DNA from: Solanum dulcamara
Taxonomy: Eukaryota > Streptophyta > Magnoliopsida > Solanales > Solanaceae
Direction: 5' to 3'
Assembly: GCF_947179165.1 (NCBI RefSeq)
Contig: NC_077245.1
Location: 42,959,286 to 43,023,285, forward strand
DNA length: 64,000 bases
The stretch's first letter is position 1. Each line of letters begins with the position of its first letter. The notes below the pieces were generated by a model. It was not told the origin of the DNA. It made no database searches and worked only from the letters and a program-made list of their open reading frames with translations. The translations under genes were made by a program, and so were the position numbers. This document shows positions 22,454-34,012 of the stretch, piece after piece.

Positions 22454-24189
22454 GAAAAATAATGGTTTAGGCTGTTGGCCACTCTAGGGTCGTATACTCA
22501 AGTCAATACATAACTATGCTTCTCTTACAAGTTTCAACACTAGAAATTTCATCAGCTTTAATGTCTAAATTTGCATAAAACTTTTGAATTCCATCGACTC
22601 TTTAAGCTTTTCATTTTTTTATAGTTATAAAATTTAGATGAAATAGCACAAATATTTACTAAACTAAAGAAGTTATTGGATAATATTTACCAGTTATTGC
22701 ATTTATAGATTTATAACAATCCAAACTACCTCCTAGATGTTGCATTTATAGATTTGTTATTAAACTCCCTTAAGGCCTCCTTTTCATCATTTAGAGCATT
22801 CTTGTAATGAACATAAGTCATTTATGACTTTCTGGCGCCGACTATTCGGTTGTTCGGTTCTTTGTTTAAATTTTATGCCCGTTTCCCAATTTTAGATCGT
22901 TTATGACTTAAAATGTTGATGTCAAAATGACTTCAAAAAAGAATTCTGAGGGTTTTATCACAAATAGCCAAATTAGGCTAATAGCATGGTCAACATGAGT
23001 ATCGAGGCAATCAGTGCGGGTTTAGCGCCATTTGGCACTTTAACCTATGAAATTTAGCCTAAAATTGACTTTGGTAAACATGATTGAAAAAATCACTCGG
23101 ATGAAAATTTTGTCAGTGGGGTTAGTTCTGAAATATCAAGTTTTGTCTAGAATGACCCTTCTTTGGCTTCTTGAGGCTTTCGATCTAATCCCGAGGCTCA
23201 TTGTGGAAATGGGCTAAATATAGCACTTAGGCATGAGGCCTACTTTTTATTAAAATGAGCTCGTGTAAAAATATTAAATACGCCATTGTGTCAAGAATGC
23301 TGAATTTATTGAGGTAGCATATCTCATTTGTGCGCACGGGATTCTGAATGAATCCCGAGCACCCCATTAGGGATTTGAACTTGGCAAAAAGTGATGTTGC
23401 AGCTCTTTGCTAGTGCAACAAAAAGATTCCCTTTGCATTCGCGGGAAAATTGAGTTGCCTTTTGCTTTCGTTGGTCCCTCTCCGTGTTCGCGAAGGCCAA
23501 GCTTTGGAGCCTCCATTTTCGCGGGCCAATTAGGCCGCGTTCACAAAGGCCAAATTTATTGTCTTTTATGTCGATTTTAACCATTGTTGGTAATTTCAAA
23601 CTTTAATTTCTCCTTTGTTTCTTGTCTGAATTCAATGATTCCATGTCATGTGGTTCCGTAATTATTGAGGCTTCTTGGGTTGGTGTTCGAAAAGTGTTGG
23701 AGAGGCTTCGTTTGAGGCAAATTTTCAGTAATTGTTGTTGTCCCATAGGTTTTATAGTGATTTAATGTCAAAAATATTTCATGTGCTCGTTTGGGTTGTT
23801 TCGAGTTTCGAATTGTATTCTATTTTGGAGCACAAGTTTGGGGTAGTGTCTTTTTGACTTCAAAATTGGTCCATCTCTGATTTTGATAATTTTAATGTCA
23901 AAAAGACTGTATGAACATTGTTTACATATATTTGATAGTGTGGCAGCGCTCAAAGTCCATTCAAAGGGGGAAAGTTAGTCTTGTGATTTTTGAGTGCGCG
24001 TGATCGGTGTTGAGGTAAGCTATGGCTTTCCTCTCTTTAGATTGAGCTTGGAAATATAATAGTTTGTTGATTAGTTGGAATTCAAGGTTGGTAGTGTTTG
24101 AATAATTCTTAGACATTAGAAATCATGTTTTAGGCCTTTTTCGAGATTTCTTTGGGTACTTGTGAGCATGCTACTTGCCCTGTCGATCA
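22454..24189. other. Unclassified host DNA, partly LTR-like
   Basis: No open frame resembles a known protein. From about 22900 onward the plus strand has phrases typical of Solanaceae LTRs (CGCGAAGGCC-type blocks near 23480-23560, and GAGGTAAGCTATGGC near 24010), suggesting a decayed plus-strand LTR. The first 400 bases show nothing recognisable. GAAAA at 22454-22458 is the right target duplication of element C. Confidence 0.4.
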
Positions 24190-25506
24190 TCCATCCCTTG
24201 TTGTGTATTGTGTACTTTTTTTATCGTCTATTTGAAGCATGTTTGGCCTTATACTAGGTTTCACTAGATCTTGTTGTAGAAATGCTTGGTTAGGGAAATT
24301 ATCTTTGGAAAATTCTGGTAATTTAAATATAGGTTGAGTTTCAAGTTTTTTATTTTTATCGCTTTAGGAAGAACTTGGTTTATCCTTAATGACTGATTTA
24401 TTATCGGCTTTTAGAATTTGATTAGAGACTGTGTATAGTAGTTGATTGGTATAATTATTTTTTGGGAATATTTTAGTTATATCCTTATTCGTGGGGTCAC
24501 CCTGGGTGTCCACTATATCCAATTTAAATGGTGAGGCAGTAATTACTTTACTATCTACTAGTAAGCTAATTTCTTTTAAGGGAGGAATTGCAGATTCAAC
24601 TACCTTATTTTTTGTAGCATACCATTTATTAACAATCATATTTAACGACTCCTTTTGGTCGTCTAATTTTCCTGTACATTCAAACCATTTAAGAAATTCT
24701 ATATTACAACTTATCCTTTTCATATCAGTGTACCATTTTTCTCTAAAGGCTATTCTTTCATTTAAGGAATATCTTTGTATATACCATTACCTTTTAATGG
24801 AATTTTCTGGACTAACCTATAGTTTATCTAAATATTTAAAGTTTGGTTCAAAATTCTCATCTGGCCTAATCATGCATAAGGAATCCTTTACTCTAGCTTC
24901 TTACTAGCAGTGGGACTTACTGATATTATGGGTTTAATATTTCTAGGTTCATATTCTACTTTGGGAATTGTCTCTAAGAAATCTACCCCTTTTAATTTTC
25001 TTTCCATATTTTCTAAAGATTTGTCATCTTCCTCCATGGTCGTGGAAATGGAAGGTCTCGAGAATAACATTCTTCTACTTGAAGAGGCTTGGCTAAAGAT
25101 TAGGATTTTATAAATTTTAAATCTATAGATCCATTAGGAAATTGAGTTACTTGGTCAATGTTTGAATTTTTCTCTTCAATTTTTGGCTCCATTATGGAGT
25201 CAAAATACCAATTATGTTTTGTTAACATATCATCCCATTTTATCATTTTTGGGACAAAAGTATTATTGTCTTTATGATTGGCTTCCATAAGAATTGTAAC
25301 TCTTTTATTACTTACCATTTTAGCCTCAGGTGCTAGGTTAGTTTTCATTAATCTATAATATACTCTATATATTATGGCTATTTCTCTTGTATTAGCATTA
25401 CTATTCATACTTTTAGTTTTAACATTTAATGTTAACATGTCTATCACATTTTGATCATTAATGTCTATAGAATAATTTGGATAGCAGTTAAAGTATACCG
25501 GGACAT
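24190..25506 (-). pseudogene. Endogenous pararetrovirus (Caulimoviridae) fragment
   Basis: The minus strand encodes, from 25506 downward, the C-terminal part of a caulimovirid movement protein (YFNCYPNYS, IAIIYRVYYRLM) and then the following polyprotein region (EFLKWFECTG, ASPFKLD, NNYTNQLL). The pieces lie in different frames: 25447-25100, 25070-24888 and 24723-24364. Beyond a stop at 24364 the last frame stays readable to about 24192. Two further stops lie between 24890 and 24724. Coat protein, RT and the remaining regions are absent. No capacity to form virus is visible. I infer a solendovirus- or petuvirus-like source from general resemblance; the genus is uncertain. It abuts LTR D' at about 25506. 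Confidence 0.7.
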
Positions 25507-27289
25507 TGGGAGGGGGCTACGACATGTCCCTAGCTCACCCTCAATATACAATGTAAACAAAAGTCTTTTGAAAAGAAAATAGTAACCAACTTGAAAACTA
25601 GTCCTCGATCAATGAGAACTCACTACAACACAGTCGGATAGAGAATGCCTACTAGTTACGTGGACGATTAGGATCTTCAACCTCAACCCCTAGATTATGA
25701 GACAATTTAGACAAAAAGTATGCATTAGTACGTTGGAATGTACTAAGTATGAGGGGGTGACATGCAACGTAAATCATGGAATGCAAAGGTCAAGTAAAAC
25801 ACATGATAAGATGGAATACGTAAAGTCATGAGAAAATCATATTGACCAAAGCATTTAAAAGCATAAGTTCAAAATTATAACATACTTAAGAGATCATACA
25901 TATGTGGGATAGGAACCATAACCGACAATAAGACCATGCGAGCTATAATATGGAACCCCATCGTCTCCCCATACAACAAAGAAAAGGGGAATCTACTTGC
26001 CAAGGTAGACTCTATCCCGCTAGGCGGGTCATACATACACTATATATGGATCCAATAGCTAAGCCATGAAGGCAACCTATGGTGGCACGTAGTTTATGGG
26101 ACATGAGGCTGCTACTAAGGCTTTTGGTAAGGCCCCCACCTCAAGTCCACTAGGTGTTAAGTCAAATTCCACGGAATACATACATAACATAAAATCATAA
26201 TTTCATATATCATAGTCATGATCATAGGTTTGAAATCATAGAGTAGCTCATTTTCATAACATACTTGTAATGTGAGAATTTTCTTTTCATCATTACAATT
26301 ATATTTGCATAATTCTTATCGTTAGGCCCTAGGTCACCACATAGGTCCCTAAGTCACCTTACTTCATAACTTGCATGAAATTCATACCTTGAACTTAGAG
26401 TAAAACTCAATTGCATAATCAATTGACTTTAAAAATCATGTAATTCACTTGGAAACATGCATGGTCATAAACTTTATATCAGCTCATACATAATTCATAT
26501 AGATAATATCCATTGGAAGTATAATTAAAAATACTCATAATTTATATCATGAACCCTAGAGATCAAAATAGGAGAATTGATGGGAAAACTCTTCAATTCA
26601 ACGTAATAACCATCAACTTATATCAAAATAGACTCATGATCATATTTTGAATCATAATTCATGCAATAGGAATAGAGATCATAAAACTCATAAAATACCA
26701 TACCTTAATTTGATAGAAAACCTTGAGAAATTGATTGGGCTTCATGGATGAAACAATCCATGAATCAATACCCACATACCTTAAGTGATAACATCAATAA
26801 ATTTGGAAGAACTTGAGATTTTGATGGAGAAATTGAGTAGATTACTTGAATTCTTCAATGGAAACCCTTGGGAGCCTTCTTCTAGATCGAGAAATATTTG
26901 ATAGATGAATTATAGAAGAATGAATAGAATTAGGGGTTTAGGTGAATTTATAGAGTCGGATTAGGCCTTAAAAACGTCTAGGTTCATTGACTAATAATTT
27001 GGAAAAGGTCTAAAATGCCCTTAAAAAAAACTCAACTCGGCCAAAAAACTCTCCCAGGTCCGCGATGCGGACCTATCGTGGTTCCTACTATTTCGTGAAT
27101 TTCTTCAAAAACCTATCTTCCAATATACAGGTCCCAAAAATCCATTGAGACCATTTTTCCGCAGGTTTTGACTCCTTGATCGATATTTCGAACTCAAATT
27201 TTCCAAAAAGATTAAGGATGATGCATTACTTGAGTGGCCTATTCCCAAGGCATTTCTTAAGGCACTTGTGCATTTTGAGAAACATTATA
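25507..27289 (-). repeat. LTR D', truncated, inserted at the integrase of element D
   Basis: The right end is a proper LTR terminus with a decayed first dinucleotide (minus strand TATAATGTTTCTC at 27289) and directly abuts integrase sequence. The left end starts about 230 bases inside the LTR at the GGGGGCTA...AGCTCACCCTCAA block and meets pararetroviral sequence. It has a TATA box (TATAAATT, 26945-26952), a hairpin with compensated stem (26743-26762), a splice-donor-like GTATGT (26774-26779) and the palindrome GGTCCGCGATGCGGACC (27057-27073). No gene. Confidence 0.75.
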
Positions 27290-27960
27290 TACATGCCTTA
27301 ACATATCCTCTAAAGTTTGGATCACTCTTTCGGCTTGACCGTCGGTTTGAGGATGAAAAGTGGTACTTAACTTAACCTTTCTACCAAGACCCTTTTGAAA
27401 TGACTTTTAAAAGTGTGAAGTTAATTGTGTACCTTGATCCGATATGATTAACAAAGTCACACCATAAAGTCTTAGCAGCTCTCGAACATACAACTTAGCA
27501 TAATCTTCTACACTATAGAAAGTCTCAACCGGTAGAAAATGAGTTGACTTTGTCATCCAATCTACAACAACCCAAATAGAATCATGTTGTTTCTTTGTAA
27601 GGAGAAAAACTATTAAAAAATCCATATTCACATCTTCCCACTTCCAAGTAGAAATCTCGATGTCTTGTGCTAGACTGCCCGATCTTTGATGCTCAGCTTT
27701 AACTTGTTGGCGATTTGGACACCTAGCTACAAACTCCGCTATGTCCTTCTTCATACCATTAAACCAATACACTTCTCTCAAGATACGATACATCTTGGTG
27801 GAACCCGGATGAATTGAGTATTGGGAACTATGGACCTCATTCAATATCAACTCTCTTAACCCATCAACATTAGGTACACACAAACGACCTTGGTAACGTA
27901 GTACACTATCTTCCCCTTGAGAGAAAGCCTCAATGGCTTTTTTGGCAATCGACTTCTTTA
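27290..27960 (-). pseudogene. Element D integrase, C-terminus missing
   Basis: The 27883-27407 stretch is open for 158 codons and covers the zinc finger and most of the core: EVYWFNGMKKDIAEF, then CPNRQQ, in which the last zinc-binding Cys is R, then SIWVVVDWMTKSTHFLPV and LIISDQGTQLTSHF with a DDE Asp. A frameshift near 27406 leads to DGQAERV (about 27320-27345) with the catalytic Glu intact. Sequence ends at the LTR D' terminus, so HPxFHVS and chromodomain parts are absent. Confidence 0.8.
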
Positions 27961-27961
27961 A

Positions 27962-29420
27962 CTAGACCAACGTTGGGTCTTGGTCTCGCTTGGTCTTAAC
28001 ATCCTCTACAAGAGATGATTCTGAACCATTACAAACAAGAACACCTCTGTCATTGGAATTGACCAAACATGCCTGTAAACATGCCAATCTATGAACATCT
28101 TTAACCAATTCTTTCTTATATTCTTCAATATGTGCCACACTAATCATGGACAATCTACTTAGTGCATCGGAAACCATATTTTCCTTAACCAGATGATACA
28201 ACACACTCATACCATAATCCTTCAATAAATCAAGCCATCTCCTTTGTCGAAGGTTTATATGTTTTTTCTTAAATACGTATTGTTGACTCTTGTGGTTGGT
28301 GAACACATCCACATGGACGCCATAAAGATAGTGTCTCCTAATCTTCAAGGTAAACACATCTGCTACTAGTTCAAGATCATGGGTTGGATAGTTCCATTCA
28401 TGCACCTTTAGTTTCCTAGAAGAATAGGCTATTACCTTACCATGTTGCATCAATACATAACCAAGACCAACCCTTGAAGCATCACAAAATACCACAAAAC
28501 TGTCAGAACCTTCTTTCAGGGTTAAGATAGGAGGGGTAGTGAGACGATCCTTCAACTCTTGGAAACTCTTTTCACATGCTTCTGACCATTGGAACTTCAC
28601 CTTCTATTGAGTCAACTTGGTCAAAGGTGACAAGATCGATGAAAATCCTTCCACAAATCCCCTATAATATCCAGCTAAGCCTAAGACACTCCTAATATCC
28701 AAAGGAGACAATGGTCTGGGCCAATTCTTAACCACTTCGGTTTTATTGAGATCAACCATAATCCCTTCACCAGACAGAATGTGACCAAGGAAAGCCACCT
28801 CCCTTACCAAAAACTCACATTTGTTGAACTTTGCAAATAACTATTTTTCTCTTAGAGTTTGCAATACAATCCTCAAGTGATTTGCATGCTCCTTATTTCG
28901 AGACTAAATCAAAATGTCTTCAATGAATAAAATCACAACCATATCTAGGTATTGCTCAAACACCCTATTCATTAAGTCCATGAAAGCTGTAGGAGCATTT
29001 GTCAAACCAAATGACATGACTAGAAACATAATGGCCATACCTTATTCGAAAAGCCATTTTGGGAATGTCACACTCCCTCACCCTCAATTTATGATAACCA
29101 GAATGAAGATCTATTTTGGAGAAGTAACTTGTCCTTGAAATTGATCAAACAAGTCATCTATTCTTAGAATTGGGTTCTTATTCTAGATGGTTACCTTATT
29201 CAATTACTGGTAATTAATGCACATACATAGTGAACCATCCTTCTTTCTAACGAACAATATGGGAGCACCCCATGGAGAAATACTTGGCCTAATGAAACCT
29301 TTTTCCAATAAGTCCTTCAATTGATCCTTCAACTCCTTTAATTCCGCCGGCGCCATCCAGTAAGGAGGAATAGAAATAGGTTGAGTATCTGGAAGAAGGT
29401 CAATACAAAACTCAATCTCC
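27962..29420 (-). pseudogene. Element D reverse transcriptase and RNase H (broken)
   Basis: RNase H is open at 28600-27962 with FCDASRVGLG and FTNHKSQQYV, where the usual TDHKS Asp is Asn. A stop at 28601-28603 (AAG to TAG) separates it from the connection region (28810-28604: [22 protein letters not shown]). The RT palm lies at 29180-28830, where the catalytic box reads FIED (28916-28927): the first Asp stays and the second is Glu. Fingers at 29420-29200 are recognisable but shifted. Confidence 0.8.
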
Positions 29421-29587
29421 CTTTAGGGAGGGACACCGGGTAATTCATTGGGAAACACATTTGTAAACTCATTTACAATAGGTACCGACTCTAATATAGA
29501 GTCTTCGGAAATCTCATCTCTAACCCTCACAAGATGATAAATACAATCCTTGGAAATCATCTTTCAAGCCTTAAGGCACGAAATGAA

Positions 29588-31130
29588 TTAACCCTTAAAC
29601 ACGGAGTTACTACCCTTCCAATCTAGGACCGGCTTATTTGGGAATTGAAACTTAACCACTCGGGTTCTACAAACAATAGAAGTATAACATGCATATAGCC
29701 AATCTATTCTAAGGATGATATCAAAATCATTCATCTCAAGCTCAACTAGATCACATAAGGTAACTATATGGAAAACCGTAATTAGACAACCTGTATAGAC
29801 TCTTTTAGCCATAACCGACTTACCTACGGGAGTATAAACGGAACAAAGCCAAAAAAATTTTTTGGAACAAACATCAAATATCATGGCCACATAAGGGTAA
29901 ACAAAAGATAAATTTGCACTCGGATCTAGAAAAGCATAAACATCATAGTGAAAGACTCGTAACATACAGGTAACAACATCGGGCATCTCCTCCACCTCTT
30001 GCCTATCATGGAGAGCATAGAACCTATTATTGTGTTGACCACCCTTTGGTTGCACCTGGCCACCTTGGGCAACTTGGATGTGGGGAAAAACATCTCTACT
30101 CTTACATTTCTTAGCATGATGACCCAGCTTATAGCACAGTAGCACACATTTGAACTGGCTAGGCATTTACCCTAGTGGTTCCTACCATACTTCTTGCATG
30201 CGAGATTAGCTTGGCCAATGGGAGCACTTCCTTGATTTTTAGGGTTGGGCACCCTATATTTGTCAACCCTTGGAGTAGTAGAATTAGAAGACCCTTGGAT
30301 CGAGTACCTTTGGCGAAAAAGAGAATATCCACCACTTCTGGACTTAGCACAAGAGAATTCACTATCATCGGTCCTTGACCTCTTAGACTCCCTATTTTTC
30401 AACTTTAACTTCTCAGTTTCTACTTGCTCCGCATATATCATGAGTCTAGATATATCCATCTCTCTAATTAACATAGCCATTTTGCATTCCGTTGCAACCA
30501 TATCCAAAACACCATATATAAACATGCTCATACGAGCTCTTGAGTCGGAGACCATGAATGGAGAATATTTTGACAATTGAGAAAACTTGATGGTATACTC
30601 CCTCATACTCATACCACCTTGCTTGAGGTTAATGAACTCTTACACCTTAGCCTCCCTCAACTATAGTGGGAAGAAGCAATCAAGAAGTACCCCTTTGAAC
30701 TCATCCCAAGTCATAGGCTCTGCCTCTCTATGCCTCTCACTTTTTCATTAATCAAACTAAATTTGTACAACACCACTCAATTAGTATGTAGCCAACTCCT
30801 CCCCTTTAATCGGGCTAATCCCCATGATCTCAACAATTTTATGGATACCATCAAAAAACTCTTGAGGATCCTCATTAACCTTAGAACCCCAAAACTCTAG
30901 AGGATTCATCCTCATGAAGTCACGAACCCTTGTTGAAGCGTGCTAGCATTCAAATTCACAGGAGCAACCATCTCATGGTTCACTTTAGATGTAACGACTT
31001 GACAAAGTACTTGAAAGGCCATTTAGAAATTGGCATTGGAAACTTGATCATTCATAGGATCATTTGGATCTTGTTTCTCCTTTTCAACCTCATTCCTCCT
31101 AATGGGGTATCATCATGGAGGCATATTCTA
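29588..31130 (-). pseudogene. Element D gag and protease (broken)
   Basis: The gag capsid N-part is at about 31130-30620. A clear open part at 30612-30172 carries the gag segment ending [16 protein letters not shown]. The zinc knuckle (about 30148-30104) reads CVLLCYKLGHHAKKC, with three instead of two residues between the first Cys pair. Protease follows in the 30166-29588 frame, but the active triplet is DPS (29918-29926) instead of DPG, which should abolish activity. The ILRIDWL motif marks its C-terminal side. Confidence 0.75.
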
Positions 31131-31321
31131 AAAATTTCAAAGAACAAGAGTTAGAGGGAAATGATTTAACCAATGTACCCCACGACATAGATCATAAAAG
31201 AAGTGAGACATTTCCTAAATATTTTATAGCCTCTTATCCATGGATGCGGCGTGCTTCACACCAATAAATATGACTCTACTTAACGCAACATGTTAGACTC
31301 CCTAGGACTCCACTAAACCTT

Positions 31322-31339
31322 GTGCTCTGATACAAAATT
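31322..31339 (-). other. Primer binding site of element D
   Basis: The minus strand reads TTGTATCAGAGCACA just inside the 5' LTR end. It is one base from the usual initiator-Met complement. Confidence 0.75.
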
Positions 31340-33533
31340 TGTAATGATGGGACCTAAGGCCTAGTCATAACATGGCGATCGGGATGCGAAGGACCCCAAC
31401 CATAAGCCATCTTAGAATCTATTGCATATATAAGGTAAAGAATAATATAAATATAATAAGAAGTAATCATAAGTGGGGTAAGGGACTTAGGGAAATCCAA
31501 CTCTATAAACATCCAAACTGGACTACACCAATATATCGTGTAAACATGACTCTAGTTTAACCTTCAACGGGGGCTTAGGACAAGCTCCTCGCTCACCCTA
31601 GCAATAGAGGAAATGTCTAAGCAATAGTAATATGAATAAAAGTCTTGTCCTCAAAAGAATAAGGACTCACCAACCTCTTCTAAATCTAGAGGAAACTCTA
31701 GCCACAAGCAGGGTAGTGTGAGTGTCGTCCGTTCCTACATTATGAGATAATATAGGAAAAATATGTGTTAGTATGTTTGAATGTACTTTGTGAGGTATGA
31801 ATGAAAAGTAAGAGAATATAATCAATATTTCATAAGATGCATGACCAATCATAATGAGCATTATTATCGCTTGAAAGCAATTTAAAATATAAGAAACTCT
31901 TGGTCAATGAATATCATAAAACTTCAACTTTCAAACTCATAACTTGATATCTTAAAGCTTAACTTGAACTTGTGAGGGATAAGACTGCGACAACTAAGAC
32001 CATGCGAGCTTCTACAAAGAATCCAATGACTCATACATAGAGACAGGCCGATGACTCCTACATCAAAATAGGGGAGGCTACCTTTCTAGGTCATACTCCA
32101 AAGATAACTGAACTGAACTGGGCTATACCGATCCACTAGCTAGGCTATAAAGGCAACCTATGTAGGCAACATAGTTTGGCACTTTAGGTTGCTAGTAGGA
32201 TTTTCTTGGGTAACTAACTACATTACTAGACAGAACCCTACCTAGAAGTCCTCTCAGTGCTTAGTCAATATCCTAACAGAAACTTATCAAATATACTCAT
32301 AACATAGTAGGGAAAGATAGTAACTGTCTATTAATCCATCTTTAAATATTTAGGAATAACTCATCTAACTTGGTGATTCATAAGAGTCTATAACTTTGGT
32401 GAGAATTATCTTTATCACCATCTTTAAACATCTAATGATCTTAACTTTGATTATTATCTCAACTTTAACTTTGAAAATTATGATCTCAATTGTAACTAAT
32501 TGAAAACTATCTTTATAGATCATTTAACTCATGGTTACTCATAAAACCATCTTTAACTTTGATCATCATTATGACTTTCATCATAAGATAATAATTTCAA
32601 CTTTAAACCATGAAAACTTTACTTGAAGATCATTGAATTCATAATCCATTCATGAATATCATCTTTAATTTCATAATCTTAACTTGGAAATTGCCTCATG
32701 CATGGGCATTCGTAATTCAACTAAAAATCATGCAATTCATATAAAACATACATATAATGATCGTTGATAACATCTAAAAATAGAATTAAATCAGCCCAAT
32801 GTAATTCATCAAAACTGGGGTTTATAATCAATTAAAATTGAAAGAAATTTTGACAAAACCTTGGGACTTCATGGGTGAAAGGAACCCATAAATCAATCCC
32901 CACATACCTTGCTTGAATTCACTAGGAATTGAAGAAGAATCTTGAAGAAATATGGAAACCTTAGCTTGAATTTGGATAGAAAACTTGAGAGCCCTTTTGA
33001 GTTTTTGCCTTAGAAATTTTGAGAGAATGAATTGAATAGGAGGGGATTTTGAAGAAAACAGTATTTATAGACTTTGAATTTATCCATAAAAGTGTCTAGG
33101 TTCATTAAACCAAACTTTGGAAAAGACACAATTGCCTTTCATTAAATCTAGAAAAATGACCCTACGAATAACCTTTTATGGGTCGTCGATACAACGATGA
33201 GTCTTCCGAACGACCTGTCCTATAGGCCTAAGAAAAAGCCTAAAAACATAGTCTCTGAAATTTAAGAATGACTCATGTTTACGACCCTTCATCAAGGAAA
33301 CGACTCATTCTTTTGGCTCATCCTGCAGGTCTAAAAACTTGCAAATACAATAGTCTCCGAAGTTTATTGGTATACCCATAATTTTGTACCTTGGAATGCG
33401 TTCTTAAGTCTCTTGAAAGGATCTTAAGTTTCATGGATGGATTGTAAGCCTCTTTAGTTTCTTAAGGTTTGCTATAGTTTCTTAAAGCTTCTTAAGACTT
33501 CTTAAGAACTCTAAAGCTTCTTAAGAGTTTCCA
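31340..33533 (-). repeat. 5' LTR of element D
   Basis: Termini are TGTAATGATGGGACC (31340) and a TGGAAACTC start on the minus strand (33533), giving 2194 bases. It has a TATA box (TATAAATAC, 33061-33069), a hairpin CATGGGTGAAAGGAACCCAT (32870-32889) and a splice-donor-like GTATGT (32902-32907). Its last 130 bases hold a cluster of CTTAAG palindromes. No gene is present. The exact outer end is inferred because element E starts right there. Confidence 0.7.
33403..33525. repeat. Cluster of CTTAAG motifs
   Basis: CTTAAG occurs at 33403, 33423, 33461, 33491, 33501 and 33520, with a CTTAAA variant at 33481, usually preceded by TT. The spacing is irregular (10-38 bases). Confidence 0.8.
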
Positions 33534-33802
33534 TGTGAGCCGGATAATCTATAACGCTATCAAAAAACTCTAAGAAAAAGAGAATGCGATACACATTGTA
33601 GAAAAGATTGGAAATAGAGTTATAAGAATCCGGAAGAAGTTGGAGACCGAATGATGAGTCATAGGAAACGACTTATTTACTTAAGCTACCAACTTGGAAA
33701 TCTTACATACTTAAGCTACTGGAGTACATACCAAGCTTACGTAGAAAGGATTACATAGGTTCGTAAAGTAAGACGAGATTATGAACCCACGAGGGGAAAA
33801 AG

Positions 33803-33864
33803 AGAGTGCCATATGGCAGCATGAGAGAGTGTCATGTGGCAGCATTAGAGAGTGCCATATGGCA
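33803..33864 (+). repeat. Three 23-base tandem repeats with NdeI-type palindrome
   Basis: The 12-base palindrome TGCCATATGGCA occurs at 33807 and 33853, with a variant TGTCATGTGGCA at 33830; the spacing is exactly 23 bases. A related CCATATGCCACATGG follows at about 33892. The repeats sit roughly 140-200 bases upstream of the TATA box, where LTR enhancers normally lie. Confidence 0.85.
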
Positions 33865-33947
33865 GCAGCTAGAGCAAGGGGTGGTGGACCCCCCATATGC
33901 CACATGGACCCCTATAATTGGAGAAAAGGGGTGTGTTGGCCCAATGA

Positions 33948-33990
33948 GGGCTTGACATGTGTCACCACTTAGGGTTTGACACGTATCACC
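33948..33990 (+). repeat. Two 24-base repeats of a TGACAxGTxTCACC motif
   Basis: GGGCTTGACATGTGTCACC (33948-33966) and GGGTTTGACACGTATCACC (33972-33990) are direct repeats with near-palindromic cores. The second holds ACGT, the core of plant bZIP binding sites. They end 14 bases before the TATA box. Confidence 0.75.
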
Positions 33991-34003
33991 CCATTAGGTG
34001 TCC

Positions 34004-34012
34004 TATATATAT
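34004..34012 (+). promoter_or_regulatory. TATA box of element E LTR
   Basis: TATATATAT follows the repeat cluster and precedes a purine-rich leader (about 34045-34110). That is the layout expected of U3/R in a plant LTR. Confidence 0.6.

Larger units (their letters stand above)
27290..33533 (-). mobile_element. Element D: degenerate Ty3/Gypsy element lacking integrase end and 3' LTR
   Basis: Minus-strand order: 5' LTR (33533-31340), primer binding site, gag, protease, RT, RNase H, and integrase up to the DDE glutamate region, where it is cut by LTR D' at 27290. The integrase C-terminus, chromodomain, polypurine tract and its own 3' LTR are gone. LTR D' has a clearly different U3 from D's 5' LTR, so the two are not a pair from one insertion. 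Confidence 0.8.

Noticed and set aside
22828..22840. TGGCGCCGACTATT as a primer binding site of an Athila- or retrovirus-like element
   Set aside because: The match stops after about eight bases and no LTR end abuts it.
24491..25113. Plus-strand open frames over the pararetrovirus region
   Set aside because: They are antisense shadows; caulimovirid motifs are on the minus strand.
33807..33864. CRISPR-like array from evenly spaced palindromes
   Set aside because: The units are three tandem 23-base copies without unique spacers, in plant LTR sequence.
33711..33972. Open frames on both strands over the E LTR repeats
   Set aside because: They arise from the short tandem repeats in U3 and have no protein signature.
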